Assembly (NCBI GenBank): GCA_045661345.1
Contig: JAZRFM010000036.1
Location: 124,001-188,000 of the forward strand
DNA length: 64,000 nucleotides
Reading direction: 5' to 3'
Source: RUG12461 sp045661345
Lineage (GTDB): Bacteria > Bacillota > Clostridia > Lachnospirales > Lachnospiraceae
Within the stretch, counting starts at the first letter, position 1. Each line of letters opens with the position of its first letter. A program made the translations under genes and the position numbers. Positions 8,834-16,470 of this stretch are shown here, one piece after another. The notes beneath the pieces are model-generated. The model had not been told where the DNA came from. It made no database searches and worked only from the letters and a program-made list of their open reading frames with translations.

Positions 8834-9138
8834 CTCCCCCTCTATGATGATCGGGAGCGAATGTATTCGTTTCCTTTTGCGCCGATTGCGAGCGGCAAAA
8901 AGCCGCATTCTTATCGCAATCGTGTGCGCTTCTTCACCCTTTTACCTCTTTGCGTAGTTTACAGCGTTTGCTACCGTATCATAAAAAACCTCCCCATAAC
9001 CTTCTCCTCGATGATATTTTTGCCCTTTCCCCAAAGGTTATTTGCAAAAATATAATCTAAGATTAATAAAGACGGTGTCCTGCTGTCAAGTGTTTTTCAC
9101 AGGGTTTTGCCGGGATTTCTTTTTTTACGCTTCTGCTT
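8834..9138. other. Hairpin-rich intergenic region with interleaved inverted repeats
   Basis: There is no gene in this 300-base gap. It holds a hairpin at 8853-8874 (GGGAGCGAAT/ATTCGTTTCC, paired only if G-T wobbles are allowed) and a long two-step hairpin at 8879-8929 (GCGC, CGATTGCGA, then GCGGC/GCCGC). It also holds two crossing inverted repeats. ATAACCTT (8996-9003) pairs with AAGGTTAT (9034-9041), while ATATTTTTGC (9014-9023) pairs with GCAAAAATAT (9044-9053). The first two could end transcription of the flavin reductase gene although no T-run follows. The crossing pairs have pseudoknot topology. Confidence 0.5.
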
Positions 9139-9166
9139 TTGACCTTTTTCCAATCTGTGATAAAAT
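9139..9166 (+). promoter_or_regulatory. Promoter of the HD-GYP gene, probably giving a leaderless mRNA
   Basis: TTGACC (9139-9144) and TAAAAT (9161-9166) are separated by 16 bases. The expected transcription start falls at about 9172-9174, which is the ATG of the next gene at 9173. No Shine-Dalgarno sequence lies between. Confidence 0.6.
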
Positions 9167-9172
9167 GATGCT

Positions 9173-10273
9173 ATGCAAAAGAGAAAATTTATCAGTACAA
9201 GAACCTTAAAAGCAGGGATGAAAATAGATCAGGCCATCGTGGATCAGACAGGACGCCACCTGATCAAACGCGGTGCGCGCCTGGATGACTTTCAGATTGA
9301 GTATCTGCAGGGACAGGGGATCGGCGGGATCTATATCGTGGAGGGAGAAGCCGATCCGGAAGAGCTGGCAACCATCCCGATTCCGGAGCATACCCAAAAA
9401 GTCATTGAGAAGACAAGAGTTCCCGACCGCTCCAAGGTCATCCTGACCGAACATGTGAAAAAGCAGGTCGGAGAGGGTGTGCAATATGTATTTGCCAATC
9501 CTGATGCGGCGGGTTTCTCGGACACCGCGGAAAAGATCTCCAATGTCCTCATGGACACCATCATGTCGGACGATGCGGTGGCCGTGGATATCAATATGCT
9601 GAAGGTCAGCGATGAATATACCTTCCGTCACAGCGTGGATGTTGCCACCATCGCCATGATCATCGCCCGGAAATACGGTCTGCCCCGGGAACAGGTGCGG
9701 GAGATCGGAACCGCCGGGCTTCTGCACGATGTCGGCAAGTCCAAGATCCCGAACGAAGTCCTCAACAAGCCCTCCCAGCTGACGGATGAGGAATTCGAGC
9801 AGATGAAGACGCACTCCACCCTCGGCTACCGGATCCTGCAGGAGAAGGGCACTTTTTCCAAGGGGATTCTTTTGGGTGTGCTGCAGCATCATGAGAAGGT
9901 AAGCGGCGACGGCTATCCCATCGGCCTGAAGGATGATCAGATCCATACCTACGCAAAGATCATTTCCGTGGCTGATATTTATGATGCTCTCGTCACCGAC
10001 CGGCCGTACAAGAAAGCCTTCTCAAAGCGAACCGCCATGGAAATGGTGCTCGCCACCTCACAGGCTCTGGATGTGGACGTGATTCAAAGCTTTATGCGCT
10101 CGGTGATCCTGTTTCCCGTGGATGCCGTGGTGGAGCTGTCCAACGGGGAAAAGGCCAAGGTCGTCCGGAACGATCCGGAATATCCCATGCGCCCCACCGT
10201 CGTCAGCATCGAATCCGGAAAGGTCTATGACCTCTCCCATGACTTAAATTGCGCGAGTATTATTATTCTGTGA
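9173..10273 (+). CDS. HD-GYP domain cyclic-di-GMP phosphodiesterase
   Basis: This 366-residue protein has an N-terminal DUF3391-like segment (about residues 4-60, LKAGMKIDQAIVDQTGRHLI) followed by an HD-GYP domain. The metal and catalytic signatures are intact: HDVGK (185-189), QHHEK (HH 239-240) and GDGYP (245-249), with VADIYDALVTDRPYK afterwards. It should hydrolyse c-di-GMP to pGpG or GMP in the cytoplasm. There is no transmembrane or receiver domain. The first ATG has no ribosome binding site, yet residues from position 4 onward belong to the conserved N-terminal domain, so the start is unlikely to lie further in. The product length is normal. Confidence 0.88.
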   Translation: MQKRKFISTRTLKAGMKIDQAIVDQTGRHLIKRGARLDDFQIEYLQGQGIGGIYIVEGEADPEELATIPIPEHTQKVIEKTRVPDRSKVILTEHVKKQVGEGVQYVFANPDAAGFSDTAEKISNVLMDTIMSDDAVAVDINMLKVSDEYTFRHSVDVATIAMIIARKYGLPREQVREIGTAGLLHDVGKSKIPNEVLNKPSQLTDEEFEQMKTHSTLGYRILQEKGTFSKGILLGVLQHHEKVSGDGYPIGLKDDQIHTYAKIISVADIYDALVTDRPYKKAFSKRTAMEMVLATSQALDVDVIQSFMRSVILFPVDAVVELSNGEKAKVVRNDPEYPMRPTVVSIESGKVYDLSHDLNCASIIIL

Positions 10274-10274
10274 C

Positions 10275-10302
10275 CCTGCAGATATTCCTGCAGGACTCTT
10301 CT
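10275..10302 (+). terminator. Weak hairpin after the HD-GYP gene
   Basis: CCTGCAG (10275-10281) pairs with CTGCAGG (10288-10294) one base after the stop codon. Only a poor T-rich tail (ACTCTTCT) follows, so termination is plausible but not strongly supported. Confidence 0.35.
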
Positions 10303-10344
10303 ATGCAGCGGTGCCCATGCCTATCGCGGTGATCATATCTCCTG

Positions 10345-10491
10345 TCATTTCCCCTTGCGCAAAGCATCCCTGATGGCCGCAGCAAGTACTTCCGAGGGAA
10401 GGTCTTTCAGCTTCTTTAATTTCGGATTTTCTTTAACGACTATCTCCTGCCTTTGCTTTGCGGCAGAACTCTTTTTTTTATCATTCTTCAT
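10345..10491 (-). CDS. Small basic protein of 48 residues, unrecognised
   Basis: On the minus strand an ATG at 10491 opens a 48-codon reading frame, ending with TGA at 10345, that starts MKNDKKKSSAAKQRQE and ends LAAAIRDALRKGK. It is lysine-rich at the front and has an amphipathic helix at the back. No Shine-Dalgarno sequence is seen, but a TACAAT box lies six bases before the ATG, which would suit a leaderless message. The composition looks like real short coding sequence rather than chance. No function can be given; nucleic-acid binding is a guess from its charge. Confidence 0.4.
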   Translation of the reverse strand: MKNDKKKSSAAKQRQEIVVKENPKLKKLKDLPSEVLAAAIRDALRKGK

Positions 10492-10719
10492 GTGTCCATT
10501 GTACTATTATTGCGAAAAGTCCTTGACTGATTATTCCGATGCGCTGAAAGCGCCTATCCGGCTTCTTTGGAAATCATCTATCCGGAATAAAGGAAATCAT
10601 CATTCCAGAATAGATGTATGCGGCGGAGCCACCACCCCGGAGAGGATCATCTCCGAGGATGGGGACGCCTGGTTAACGGTTACAGTTATTCGCTCAGTGC
10701 CGGATCCAAACCGTATGGA

Positions 10720-10863
10720 TCATATCAATGGTGTTGATCTCAATTCCGACTTGGTGGAGATGTAACGCCTCTCACCGTTCGGATCCGTATAACCATACAC
10801 ATACTTACCATCGCTCGCCCTCTGGAATTCGCCCATTCCTCGTACTCTTTTTTCAATTGATCT
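10720..10863 (-). pseudogene. Fragment of a Tn916-type integrase N-terminal (arm-binding) domain
   Basis: On the minus strand the frame reads EKRVRGMGEFQRASDG, then KYVYGYTDPNGERRYI, then STKSEL, and stops at 10720. The core YxYxYTDPxGxRRYI is characteristic of the three-stranded arm-DNA-binding domain at the start of Tn916-like tyrosine recombinases. The catalytic domain is absent. It lies directly beyond the 3' end of the beta-CASP gene and marks a decayed mobile element at the left edge of the AT-rich island. The rest of 10500-10720 shows no convincing coding sequence. Confidence 0.55.
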
Positions 10864-10870
10864 TTCACTT

Positions 10871-12166
10871 TCACACCTCCACTGTACCGCTATCATCAAG
10901 TATTCTTATCTTTTCCGAGTATTCTCCTATATCCAGCTTTTCAAACATCTCTGGCTTTTCCGTATGTATCGGTATGATAAATTCCTGGGGCTTTACTGTC
11001 AGGATCATTCTCCTGATATCATCCGCAGTTGCATGACCACTTGTGTGAAGATCCACCCGTCTATTCGGGTCCCAGCCATGGTATAACGCTCCCATTTTTT
11101 CATCGTAGGTATCAGCATCTCTTTTCACATAGCCACTCCACATAGAATATATTAGGAGTGGATCCCTAAAGCAGTCAATTCTTTTCTTGTACGCATCAGA
11201 AGCACCTATTAGCATCAAGAAGCCATTCTCCCGCATAAATTCCGGCTGCGTCATTTTCAACTTCGGGTTGTATGCTGTCATACTCTCAAACGGGTAGGTC
11301 TTCCAGAACCTGAAAGCCGGATCGTTTTCTCCCGCAGCCTTACGATACAGTTTAATCTGCTCAAAGACATAGTAATTCACGTAGAATGCTCGTCCAAGCT
11401 TCATGGCTGCATTAGCAAAGGATGCAAGGCTGTCAACATTCGTCGAGGAACATATAAGAAACGCATATCTGTTTTCCGGCTTCTTCAGTATCTTCAATGC
11501 CTTATCCTGCATCTGTTCTTCCGTCGGTACAGTTTCACCGAGCCTGCTCATCATGGTGCCCTCTGTAATCAGGATATCAACGGACTTTCCACTCAATACG
11601 GTTTCGAGCCGGTCAAAGAACTTCTTGCCTAATCTCCCATGCGTTCTATAATCACCGGTATGCACGATAGTTTTTCCATCAGCTTCAACGATAAACATAT
11701 ATGCATCATAAGCAGAATGATCGACCAGGACGGGCGTGATCCTCATATCTCCTATGGAAATTGAAACGCCATCCTCAATATCAATTCGCCTGTCACTATT
11801 TTGTAAAAGGTCAACATAATCTTTATGAGCAGTACCTTCATCACCAAATCCCGCAAGTGTCTTATGGATATTGATAAGTACCTGACGGGCAACCTTCCCC
11901 ATTCCTATCCGGATTGTATTTCCATCCACATCTTTTTCAGGGATATTCTGAATCAGACCGATGTGATCCCCATGATAGTGCGTGAAAAGAACGGCATCAC
12001 ACCGAGCGTGCCGTATCATATCAATCATCTCTTCGTCCGTTGAATCCTCAGGGTCAGCATTCAATTCTGAACCAAAATCCACAAAGATGTGTGTGCTATC
12101 CGTATATATTTCTGTAATACTGCCCCCTATTTGGTGAGTTCCACGGTGTACTTTGATCTTCAGCAT
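10871..12166 (-). CDS. Beta-CASP metallo-beta-lactamase nuclease, RNase J-like
   Basis: This 431-residue protein is the last gene of a four-gene minus-strand operon. The metallo-beta-lactamase core is clear: THYHGDHIG (His63, His65, Asp67, His68), VDHS (His150) and HTGDYRTHG (Asp172). The beta-CASP insert is seen as motif A TEGT (201-204), motif B HTSGHA (374-379) and motif C IPIHTE (His401). This set is typical of RNase J and archaeal or CPSF-type nucleases that cut or trim RNA. The protein is shorter than housekeeping RNase J, lacking its C-terminal domain. It is encoded 22 bases after a PD-(D/E)XK-like gene, which suggests nucleic-acid cleavage by a joint system rather than general mRNA turnover. 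Confidence 0.75.
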   Translation of the reverse strand: MLKIKVHRGTHQIGGSITEIYTDSTHIFVDFGSELNADPEDSTDEEMIDMIRHARCDAVLFTHYHGDHIGLIQNIPEKDVDGNTIRIGMGKVARQVLINIHKTLAGFGDEGTAHKDYVDLLQNSDRRIDIEDGVSISIGDMRITPVLVDHSAYDAYMFIVEADGKTIVHTGDYRTHGRLGKKFFDRLETVLSGKSVDILITEGTMMSRLGETVPTEEQMQDKALKILKKPENRYAFLICSSTNVDSLASFANAAMKLGRAFYVNYYVFEQIKLYRKAAGENDPAFRFWKTYPFESMTAYNPKLKMTQPEFMRENGFLMLIGASDAYKKRIDCFRDPLLIYSMWSGYVKRDADTYDEKMGALYHGWDPNRRVDLHTSGHATADDIRRMILTVKPQEFIIPIHTEKPEMFEKLDIGEYSEKIRILDDSGTVEV

Positions 12167-12188
12167 GTACTCAATCTCCCAGAGTAAA

Positions 12189-13277
12189 TCAAATATCGAG
12201 ACCTACCATATCCATTTTTATATCATCTATACCGTCTGCCTTAATGTCTGATATCTGGAATCTTACGGGGTCTTTACCGACTACAGGCTTCAATTGTTTG
12301 CTTATTCTATCCTCAACAATATCTTTATATTTCCCAGAGATATCCGACTTATCGCCAAGGAAATAAAAACCGCACCACAAAACAGACGAATCATAATCTC
12401 TGTCCAAAAACTCTCTGCCCTTTTCATGCCAGCTTTCATCTATAAGTCCATATTCAAGCAGATACGAAAGCTTCATCTTCAGTAGTTCAAACAGTTTCCT
12501 CCCGTTTCGGGGATTCATTGCCTTCTTAAAATCGTCATAATGCTTTCTTAGACTGTTAGCCTTGCTATCCATGCTCTGACCAAGATATTTAAACTCAATC
12601 AGCCCAAATGATGTTCCATCAAATACAACATAATCAGCCCTCGGATGTTCACTGCCCTCATCAAAGAGATGTGTTTCCACGTCAATAACAACTAAGGAGC
12701 TTTCTTCGTTTTTCCATACACCGCTAAGCATACTGTTTTTAGCTATGACACATTGTATACTCTTTTCTTGCGGATATGTGGGATATGTCTTATATTCTGA
12801 TCTGTTCAGATAACGTGTATATGCTGCAAAAACGCTCAGATCCAGTAATTCCGAATTTATCCTTCCCGAAGACTTACTATGCATTTTTAATAATCTGTCA
12901 TACTTTACATTGGCAGGCATATCCAGTTCGTCAAAGAGCCCTTCTTGCCAGAATTCCTCAGGCGGTCTCTTGTTATTTCGAAAACCATCGCAAAGATATG
13001 GTATATAATCTCTGCTTCCCTTTGATAAATATATATGACCTGTCTCCGAATCTATGGTTGCTATACTCCCGCCATATGCCCATAACCGCATTTTTCCTTT
13101 GTACTTTTCCGAATCATTTTCAGGTCCAAGTATTAGAACAGGGTACTTAAGTAAATTGAGATTGTTAATCAGTCCGAACTTTTCTCCCCTAAACATATAT
13201 CGAAATATATAGTCTCTGCTTAGTTCCTGCAAATACTTCTTAACATCTTCATTTGGCGACTTCTTTTGTTTTCCCAT
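12189..13277 (-). CDS. PD-(D/E)XK nuclease-fold protein, uncharacterised (362 aa)
   Basis: This family was not recognised by name. The central part has the layout of a restriction-endonuclease-like site: RADYVVFD (Asp215) and then FGLIEFKYLG (Glu228, Lys230), i.e. D-x12-E-x-K after predicted beta strands. The N-terminal 100 residues are basic and aromatic, and the C-terminal third contains FYFLGDKSDISGKY and an acidic end. ATG with GAGGATG ahead. It sits third in the operon, 35 bases after another PD-(D/E)XK-like gene and 22 bases before the beta-CASP nuclease. A DNA or RNA cutting or binding role is inferred from the motif and neighbours only. The AT-rich codon use differs from the core genes around the island. 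Confidence 0.6.
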   Translation of the reverse strand: MGKQKKSPNEDVKKYLQELSRDYIFRYMFRGEKFGLINNLNLLKYPVLILGPENDSEKYKGKMRLWAYGGSIATIDSETGHIYLSKGSRDYIPYLCDGFRNNKRPPEEFWQEGLFDELDMPANVKYDRLLKMHSKSSGRINSELLDLSVFAAYTRYLNRSEYKTYPTYPQEKSIQCVIAKNSMLSGVWKNEESSLVVIDVETHLFDEGSEHPRADYVVFDGTSFGLIEFKYLGQSMDSKANSLRKHYDDFKKAMNPRNGRKLFELLKMKLSYLLEYGLIDESWHEKGREFLDRDYDSSVLWCGFYFLGDKSDISGKYKDIVEDRISKQLKPVVGKDPVRFQISDIKADGIDDIKMDMVGLDI

Positions 13278-13312
13278 ATGGCATCCTCACGTTTTTTCAA
13301 TAGTCTTTCAGT

Positions 13313-14245
13313 TTATAGCTGTCCTAAAAAGGTTTTTAGCTCCGTTTTCCTATCCGAATATAAACCGAATCCCATCTCAGCAGTTCCGGCCACATATGCA
13401 TCATTCAGCATTTCCCCATATTCGTTAAGGGCATTTTCAAGAATACTCTTAAGGCTTTCAACCTCCTCCTGCCTGTTATTCTTGCCATTGTTCGTATTTC
13501 GTGATATCAGAGCAAGCAACAGTTCCGGTCTTTCATCTGAGATATCAACTCTGTCATATTTATTCTTAATCCCCGGCAACAGACCCAATCTTCTGCTCTG
13601 ATAGAACATTTCTCTTATATCACGCTTGACATCATCAAGCATGTTCGAATTGTTTATCAATCGTACATAATCAGCAATATGAGAGGATATTCCTGCAGTT
13701 CCGGTAAAGGCTCCGTCCAAGTACTTAACTTCGATTATCGAGAGCCGAAATACCGGTTTCTGCCTTTTTCCGCGCTCCATGATAAGTCCCACAAGATCAG
13801 GGATGGCTCCGCCTTTCTCATATTGATGCTCCATGTCGATGATAAAATAATCACTTAGGTTTCCGGCCTTTTCCGAATTATTCTCACGCATGATCATCTG
13901 CATGAATTCTCTTTCATACGGACGTTTATTCCCGGCTCCTATCCAAAGGTCGATATTCTGTTTCATATAAGGCAGGTGCTTCGTAAACTCTCCCTTAGGG
14001 ATTTCCATTGGAACGCTATATACATATAGCTTGTTTCCAAATTCGTCAGGGTTTCTGGATATCCCATTCATCGTTAAAGAAAATGCCTTAAAACCTCTGT
14101 AATACACATCTATTCTCTCTCTTCTCAAGATAGGACAAAGCGTATCATCAGAAAGAATAATCTGCCATGCAAGATAGAATTCTTCATCGTTTTCTTTCAA
14201 CCTCACTATGGCGTTGAACAAGCCCTCATCCAAATAGTGCGTCAT
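13313..14245 (-). CDS. PD-(D/E)XK nuclease-fold protein, uncharacterised (310 aa)
   Basis: The family is not recognised. Counting from the preferred start, a classic PD-(D/E)XK constellation is visible: a leading acidic residue in YEREFMQ, GAIPDLVGL (Pro149-Asp150) and SIIEVKYLDG (Glu172, Lys174), followed by a helix. This is a Mg-dependent nuclease signature. The start was set at 14245 because GGAGGGAAGAT directly precedes that ATG and it clears the end of the previous gene by 16 bases; an earlier in-frame ATG would overlap that gene. The C terminus is helical and basic-acidic mixed. It forms an operon with another PD-(D/E)XK-like protein and a beta-CASP nuclease. Confidence 0.65.
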   Translation of the reverse strand: MTHYLDEGLFNAIVRLKENDEEFYLAWQIILSDDTLCPILRRERIDVYYRGFKAFSLTMNGISRNPDEFGNKLYVYSVPMEIPKGEFTKHLPYMKQNIDLWIGAGNKRPYEREFMQMIMRENNSEKAGNLSDYFIIDMEHQYEKGGAIPDLVGLIMERGKRQKPVFRLSIIEVKYLDGAFTGTAGISSHIADYVRLINNSNMLDDVKRDIREMFYQSRRLGLLPGIKNKYDRVDISDERPELLLALISRNTNNGKNNRQEEVESLKSILENALNEYGEMLNDAYVAGTAEMGFGLYSDRKTELKTFLGQL

Positions 14246-14261
14246 ATCTTCCCTCCGATAC

Positions 14262-14705
14262 TCAACCCAAGTTCTTATTCTGTTCCTGGAAGCTTTCATC
14301 GGATGTAAACCCGAGAGCTCCTCCGCAGAAATCCATAGTCAATCCATTATTCTCAGCTGCATCATTGAATGCATCGTGAAGATCTTTACTCCTTTCGTCT
14401 CCGCCTCTTGATACATAACCATATACCATCTCATATATGCCGCCCTCGCAGGATATATAAACATCTATATACGGATCGTCGTAGAACTCTTCGAGGCTAC
14501 AATCTGAAGGATCAAACGCATCAATTATATCGTTGCATACAAATACCATTGAATTCAGATTTGCGATTTTTGAGCCATATCGGACAAAATCATCGTCGTA
14601 AGAAACACTGCCCCATTCCTCACCATGCTTTTCCTCATATTTTATGAGATTATCCTTAAGCTCTCTTAAAAAGTTCACTATTCTTTCTTCACTCATATAT
14701 CCCAT
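14262..14705 (-). CDS. Small acidic protein leading the nuclease operon (147 aa)
   Basis: The family is not recognised. The protein is strongly acidic (many Asp/Glu, for example SYDDDFVRYG, DAFDPSDCSLEEFYDDPY, GGDERSKDLHDAF) and begins MGYMSEERIVNFLRELKD. The start at 14705 is chosen for its AAGGAG seven bases upstream; an in-frame ATG eleven codons earlier has none. It is the first gene after the divergent promoter region and is followed at 16 bases by a PD-(D/E)XK-like gene. An acidic partner could shield or recruit a nuclease, but this is only inference. No membrane segment or known motif is visible. Confidence 0.6.
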   Translation of the reverse strand: MGYMSEERIVNFLRELKDNLIKYEEKHGEEWGSVSYDDDFVRYGSKIANLNSMVFVCNDIIDAFDPSDCSLEEFYDDPYIDVYISCEGGIYEMVYGYVSRGGDERSKDLHDAFNDAAENNGLTMDFCGGALGFTSDESFQEQNKNLG

Positions 14706-14747
14706 AATCATTCTCCTTATCTGTGAAGAGGATATCACATCCAGCGC

Positions 14748-14777
14748 TTGAAATGCGTCAAATGTATGTCGTATAAT
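14748..14777 (+). promoter_or_regulatory. Divergent promoter region with operator-like motif
   Basis: For the rightward regulator, TTGAAA (14748-14753) and TATAAT (14772-14777) lie 18 bases apart. For the leftward operon, a minus-strand TTGACG inside 14753-14771 with TGATAT about 18 bases on fits a promoter, and a second TTGACA with TATATC lies further upstream. The 19-base word at 14753-14771 recurs with 16 matches at 17230-17248, upstream of the second operon, so it may be the binding site of the regulator. Confidence 0.55.
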
Positions 14778-14823
14778 CAGATATAGTTGGTACAGCCTGC
14801 AATGTCAAGGGAAATATGCAAAT

Positions 14824-15426
14824 ATGGAAGACCAAAAACGTTCAAAAATGACTCGTCAGATTCAGATATACTATCTACTGACAACTTCGAAAATCATAGG
14901 TCCGAATGATATCATGAACACCTTTGAAATTACACGCCGTATGCTGCAGCGTGACCTCAAAGATCTCCGGGACAGCGGTCTGATCAATGTAACGTATAGC
15001 CGAAGCTCTGATAATTACGTAATCGCGGGAGATGCCATCTTTGATAAGTCCGCAGGAGACCGACGCAAGCAGCATCTAATTCGTCTCTATCGGATAGGTA
15101 CCCTGATTCATCAGCTTGGCAAGGTTTCCTCGGATGGTCTAAAGATTTACGAGCATATTCTCGAGGAATACGAGTTATCCGTAAAAGATTCATTAACAGA
15201 TCCTATAAATAATCCTCCTGAGGATGTTCCCGATAAACCCGAGCCGCCCGACCTCCCCGATATCAAGGCAAAATACTATACCCTCTTTCCGGACAGCAAC
15301 GAAAGAACAAGGCAGCGTGATTTCGAGGAAATGAAACACGCCGGCTTCAATATCTATTACAGCAGGAGACATAAAGCTTTCATCTTTGAGTATGACGAGT
15401 ATACCGGCTCGTACATGACGCTATAA
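14824..15426 (+). CDS. Winged-helix transcriptional regulator, probable controller of the nuclease locus
   Basis: The 200-residue protein starts with a DeoR/HTH_11-like winged helix (about residues 8-68): QIYYLLTTSKIIGPNDIMNTF, then the recognition helix TRRMLQRDLKDLRDSGLI and a wing. A middle helix pair, a Pro-rich linker (about 135-150, PPEDVPDKPEPPDLPD) and a C-terminal segment follow. That segment, ERTRQRDFEEMKHAGFNIYY, again resembles a recognition helix and wing. It lacks the WYL domain usual in defence-linked regulators of this type. It is transcribed away from the four-gene nuclease operon and convergent with a two-gene operon. Autorepression and control of both operons are inferred from the shared motif. 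Confidence 0.65.
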   Translation: MEDQKRSKMTRQIQIYYLLTTSKIIGPNDIMNTFEITRRMLQRDLKDLRDSGLINVTYSRSSDNYVIAGDAIFDKSAGDRRKQHLIRLYRIGTLIHQLGKVSSDGLKIYEHILEEYELSVKDSLTDPINNPPEDVPDKPEPPDLPDIKAKYYTLFPDSNERTRQRDFEEMKHAGFNIYYSRRHKAFIFEYDEYTGSYMTL

Positions 15427-15481
15427 ACTACATTGCTTACCTCCCCGGTGCCTGTATAACAAGGTGCTTTTATTGCATCCA

Positions 15482-16450
15482 TCAAAACACCTCCATCATC
15501 TGTTTCATCTGAAATAGTTCAAAATCCTGCTGAAACATGATCAGATAATCATGCAACACATCCCAGTACAACCGACTTCCAAACAGCCACATCGGGTGAT
15601 ATGTATATAAGGTTCCTGACCTGTATTGAGTAAGAGCATCTTTTATGATCATCCTGATGGTATCTTCATTTTCCAATACGTATTTACCCGGTGAATCCGT
15701 TTCAATCTCTGTATCTAATGGTGGTATGTTCTTTAAACAATCCCATATACGTTTCCAGCTGTCACTTTTGATATCATCCATCTCAAAAATACTGCTATCA
15801 AACTTCTGCAGCATCATCGGATATATTACTCTTCGCAAATACCATCTGAAAGTATCCTCAGCCCTGATTGCAGAAAGCATTTCATCCATCTTTTCCATAT
15901 CGGATATCTCGATATCCACAAAGGTACCTGAGTAAAAAACAGATAACGGTTGATCATTGCTACTACACTCCCCCTTGGCCTCCCGGTATTTTTTTGCTGC
16001 TTCCAAGGCATTGATAAAAATGACAAGCTTTTCCAAAGCTGTTTTCTCATTGACAGGATTATCATAAATAATCATTCTCAATAAGTTACGAAGTGGCGCT
16101 CTTTCCCCTGGGAGACCGATTGCAATGATAGCCTCTAAGGTTATTGCCCCAAGTTCGTTCCCCATAAATCTGTCTGTCAAATCATATGCCTCAATGATTC
16201 CTGAATAGCTTCTGAATGGTTTAACCCTGCTGACATAGTTACGTTCTATGAAATCCCGTAAGAATTTACAAACAACAAAGAATTTCTTCTCGGTTTCCCG
16301 GACGATCATTTCCAGCTCATCCTTATGCCCTATCGTCTGAAAAGGTGAATATCCGATCATCCTGTGAATACGCGTAAGGATATTCTCATCTTCAGCAAAT
16401 ATCGCATCTGTCTTTCCCATAAGTTCATTATATTTCAGATGATAATCCAT
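15482..16450 (-). CDS. Uncharacterised protein, 322 aa
   Basis: No family was recognised. The protein is mostly helical with several Tyr/Trp/Met-rich segments (FRWYLRRVIYPMMLQKFD, YHPMWLFGSRLYWDVLHDY). It has no signal peptide and no obvious catalytic motif. The ATG at 16450 (MDYHLKYNELMGKTD) is preceded by GGGGTGG; a TTG ten codons earlier overlaps the previous gene and is less likely. It follows the DUF5063 gene by 20 bases, so the two form an operon. AT-rich codon use matches the island. Its link to the nuclease locus rests on position and on the shared promoter motif. Confidence 0.5.
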   Translation of the reverse strand: MDYHLKYNELMGKTDAIFAEDENILTRIHRMIGYSPFQTIGHKDELEMIVRETEKKFFVVCKFLRDFIERNYVSRVKPFRSYSGIIEAYDLTDRFMGNELGAITLEAIIAIGLPGERAPLRNLLRMIIYDNPVNEKTALEKLVIFINALEAAKKYREAKGECSSNDQPLSVFYSGTFVDIEISDMEKMDEMLSAIRAEDTFRWYLRRVIYPMMLQKFDSSIFEMDDIKSDSWKRIWDCLKNIPPLDTEIETDSPGKYVLENEDTIRMIIKDALTQYRSGTLYTYHPMWLFGSRLYWDVLHDYLIMFQQDFELFQMKQMMEVF

Positions 16451-16470
16451 CGTATGCCACCCCACTCTCC

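Noticed and set aside
10355..10765. A 136-codon plus-strand frame after the HD-GYP gene
   Set aside because: It runs antisense through the 48-residue minus-strand frame and the integrase remnant, has no ribosome binding site and mixes unrelated compositions.
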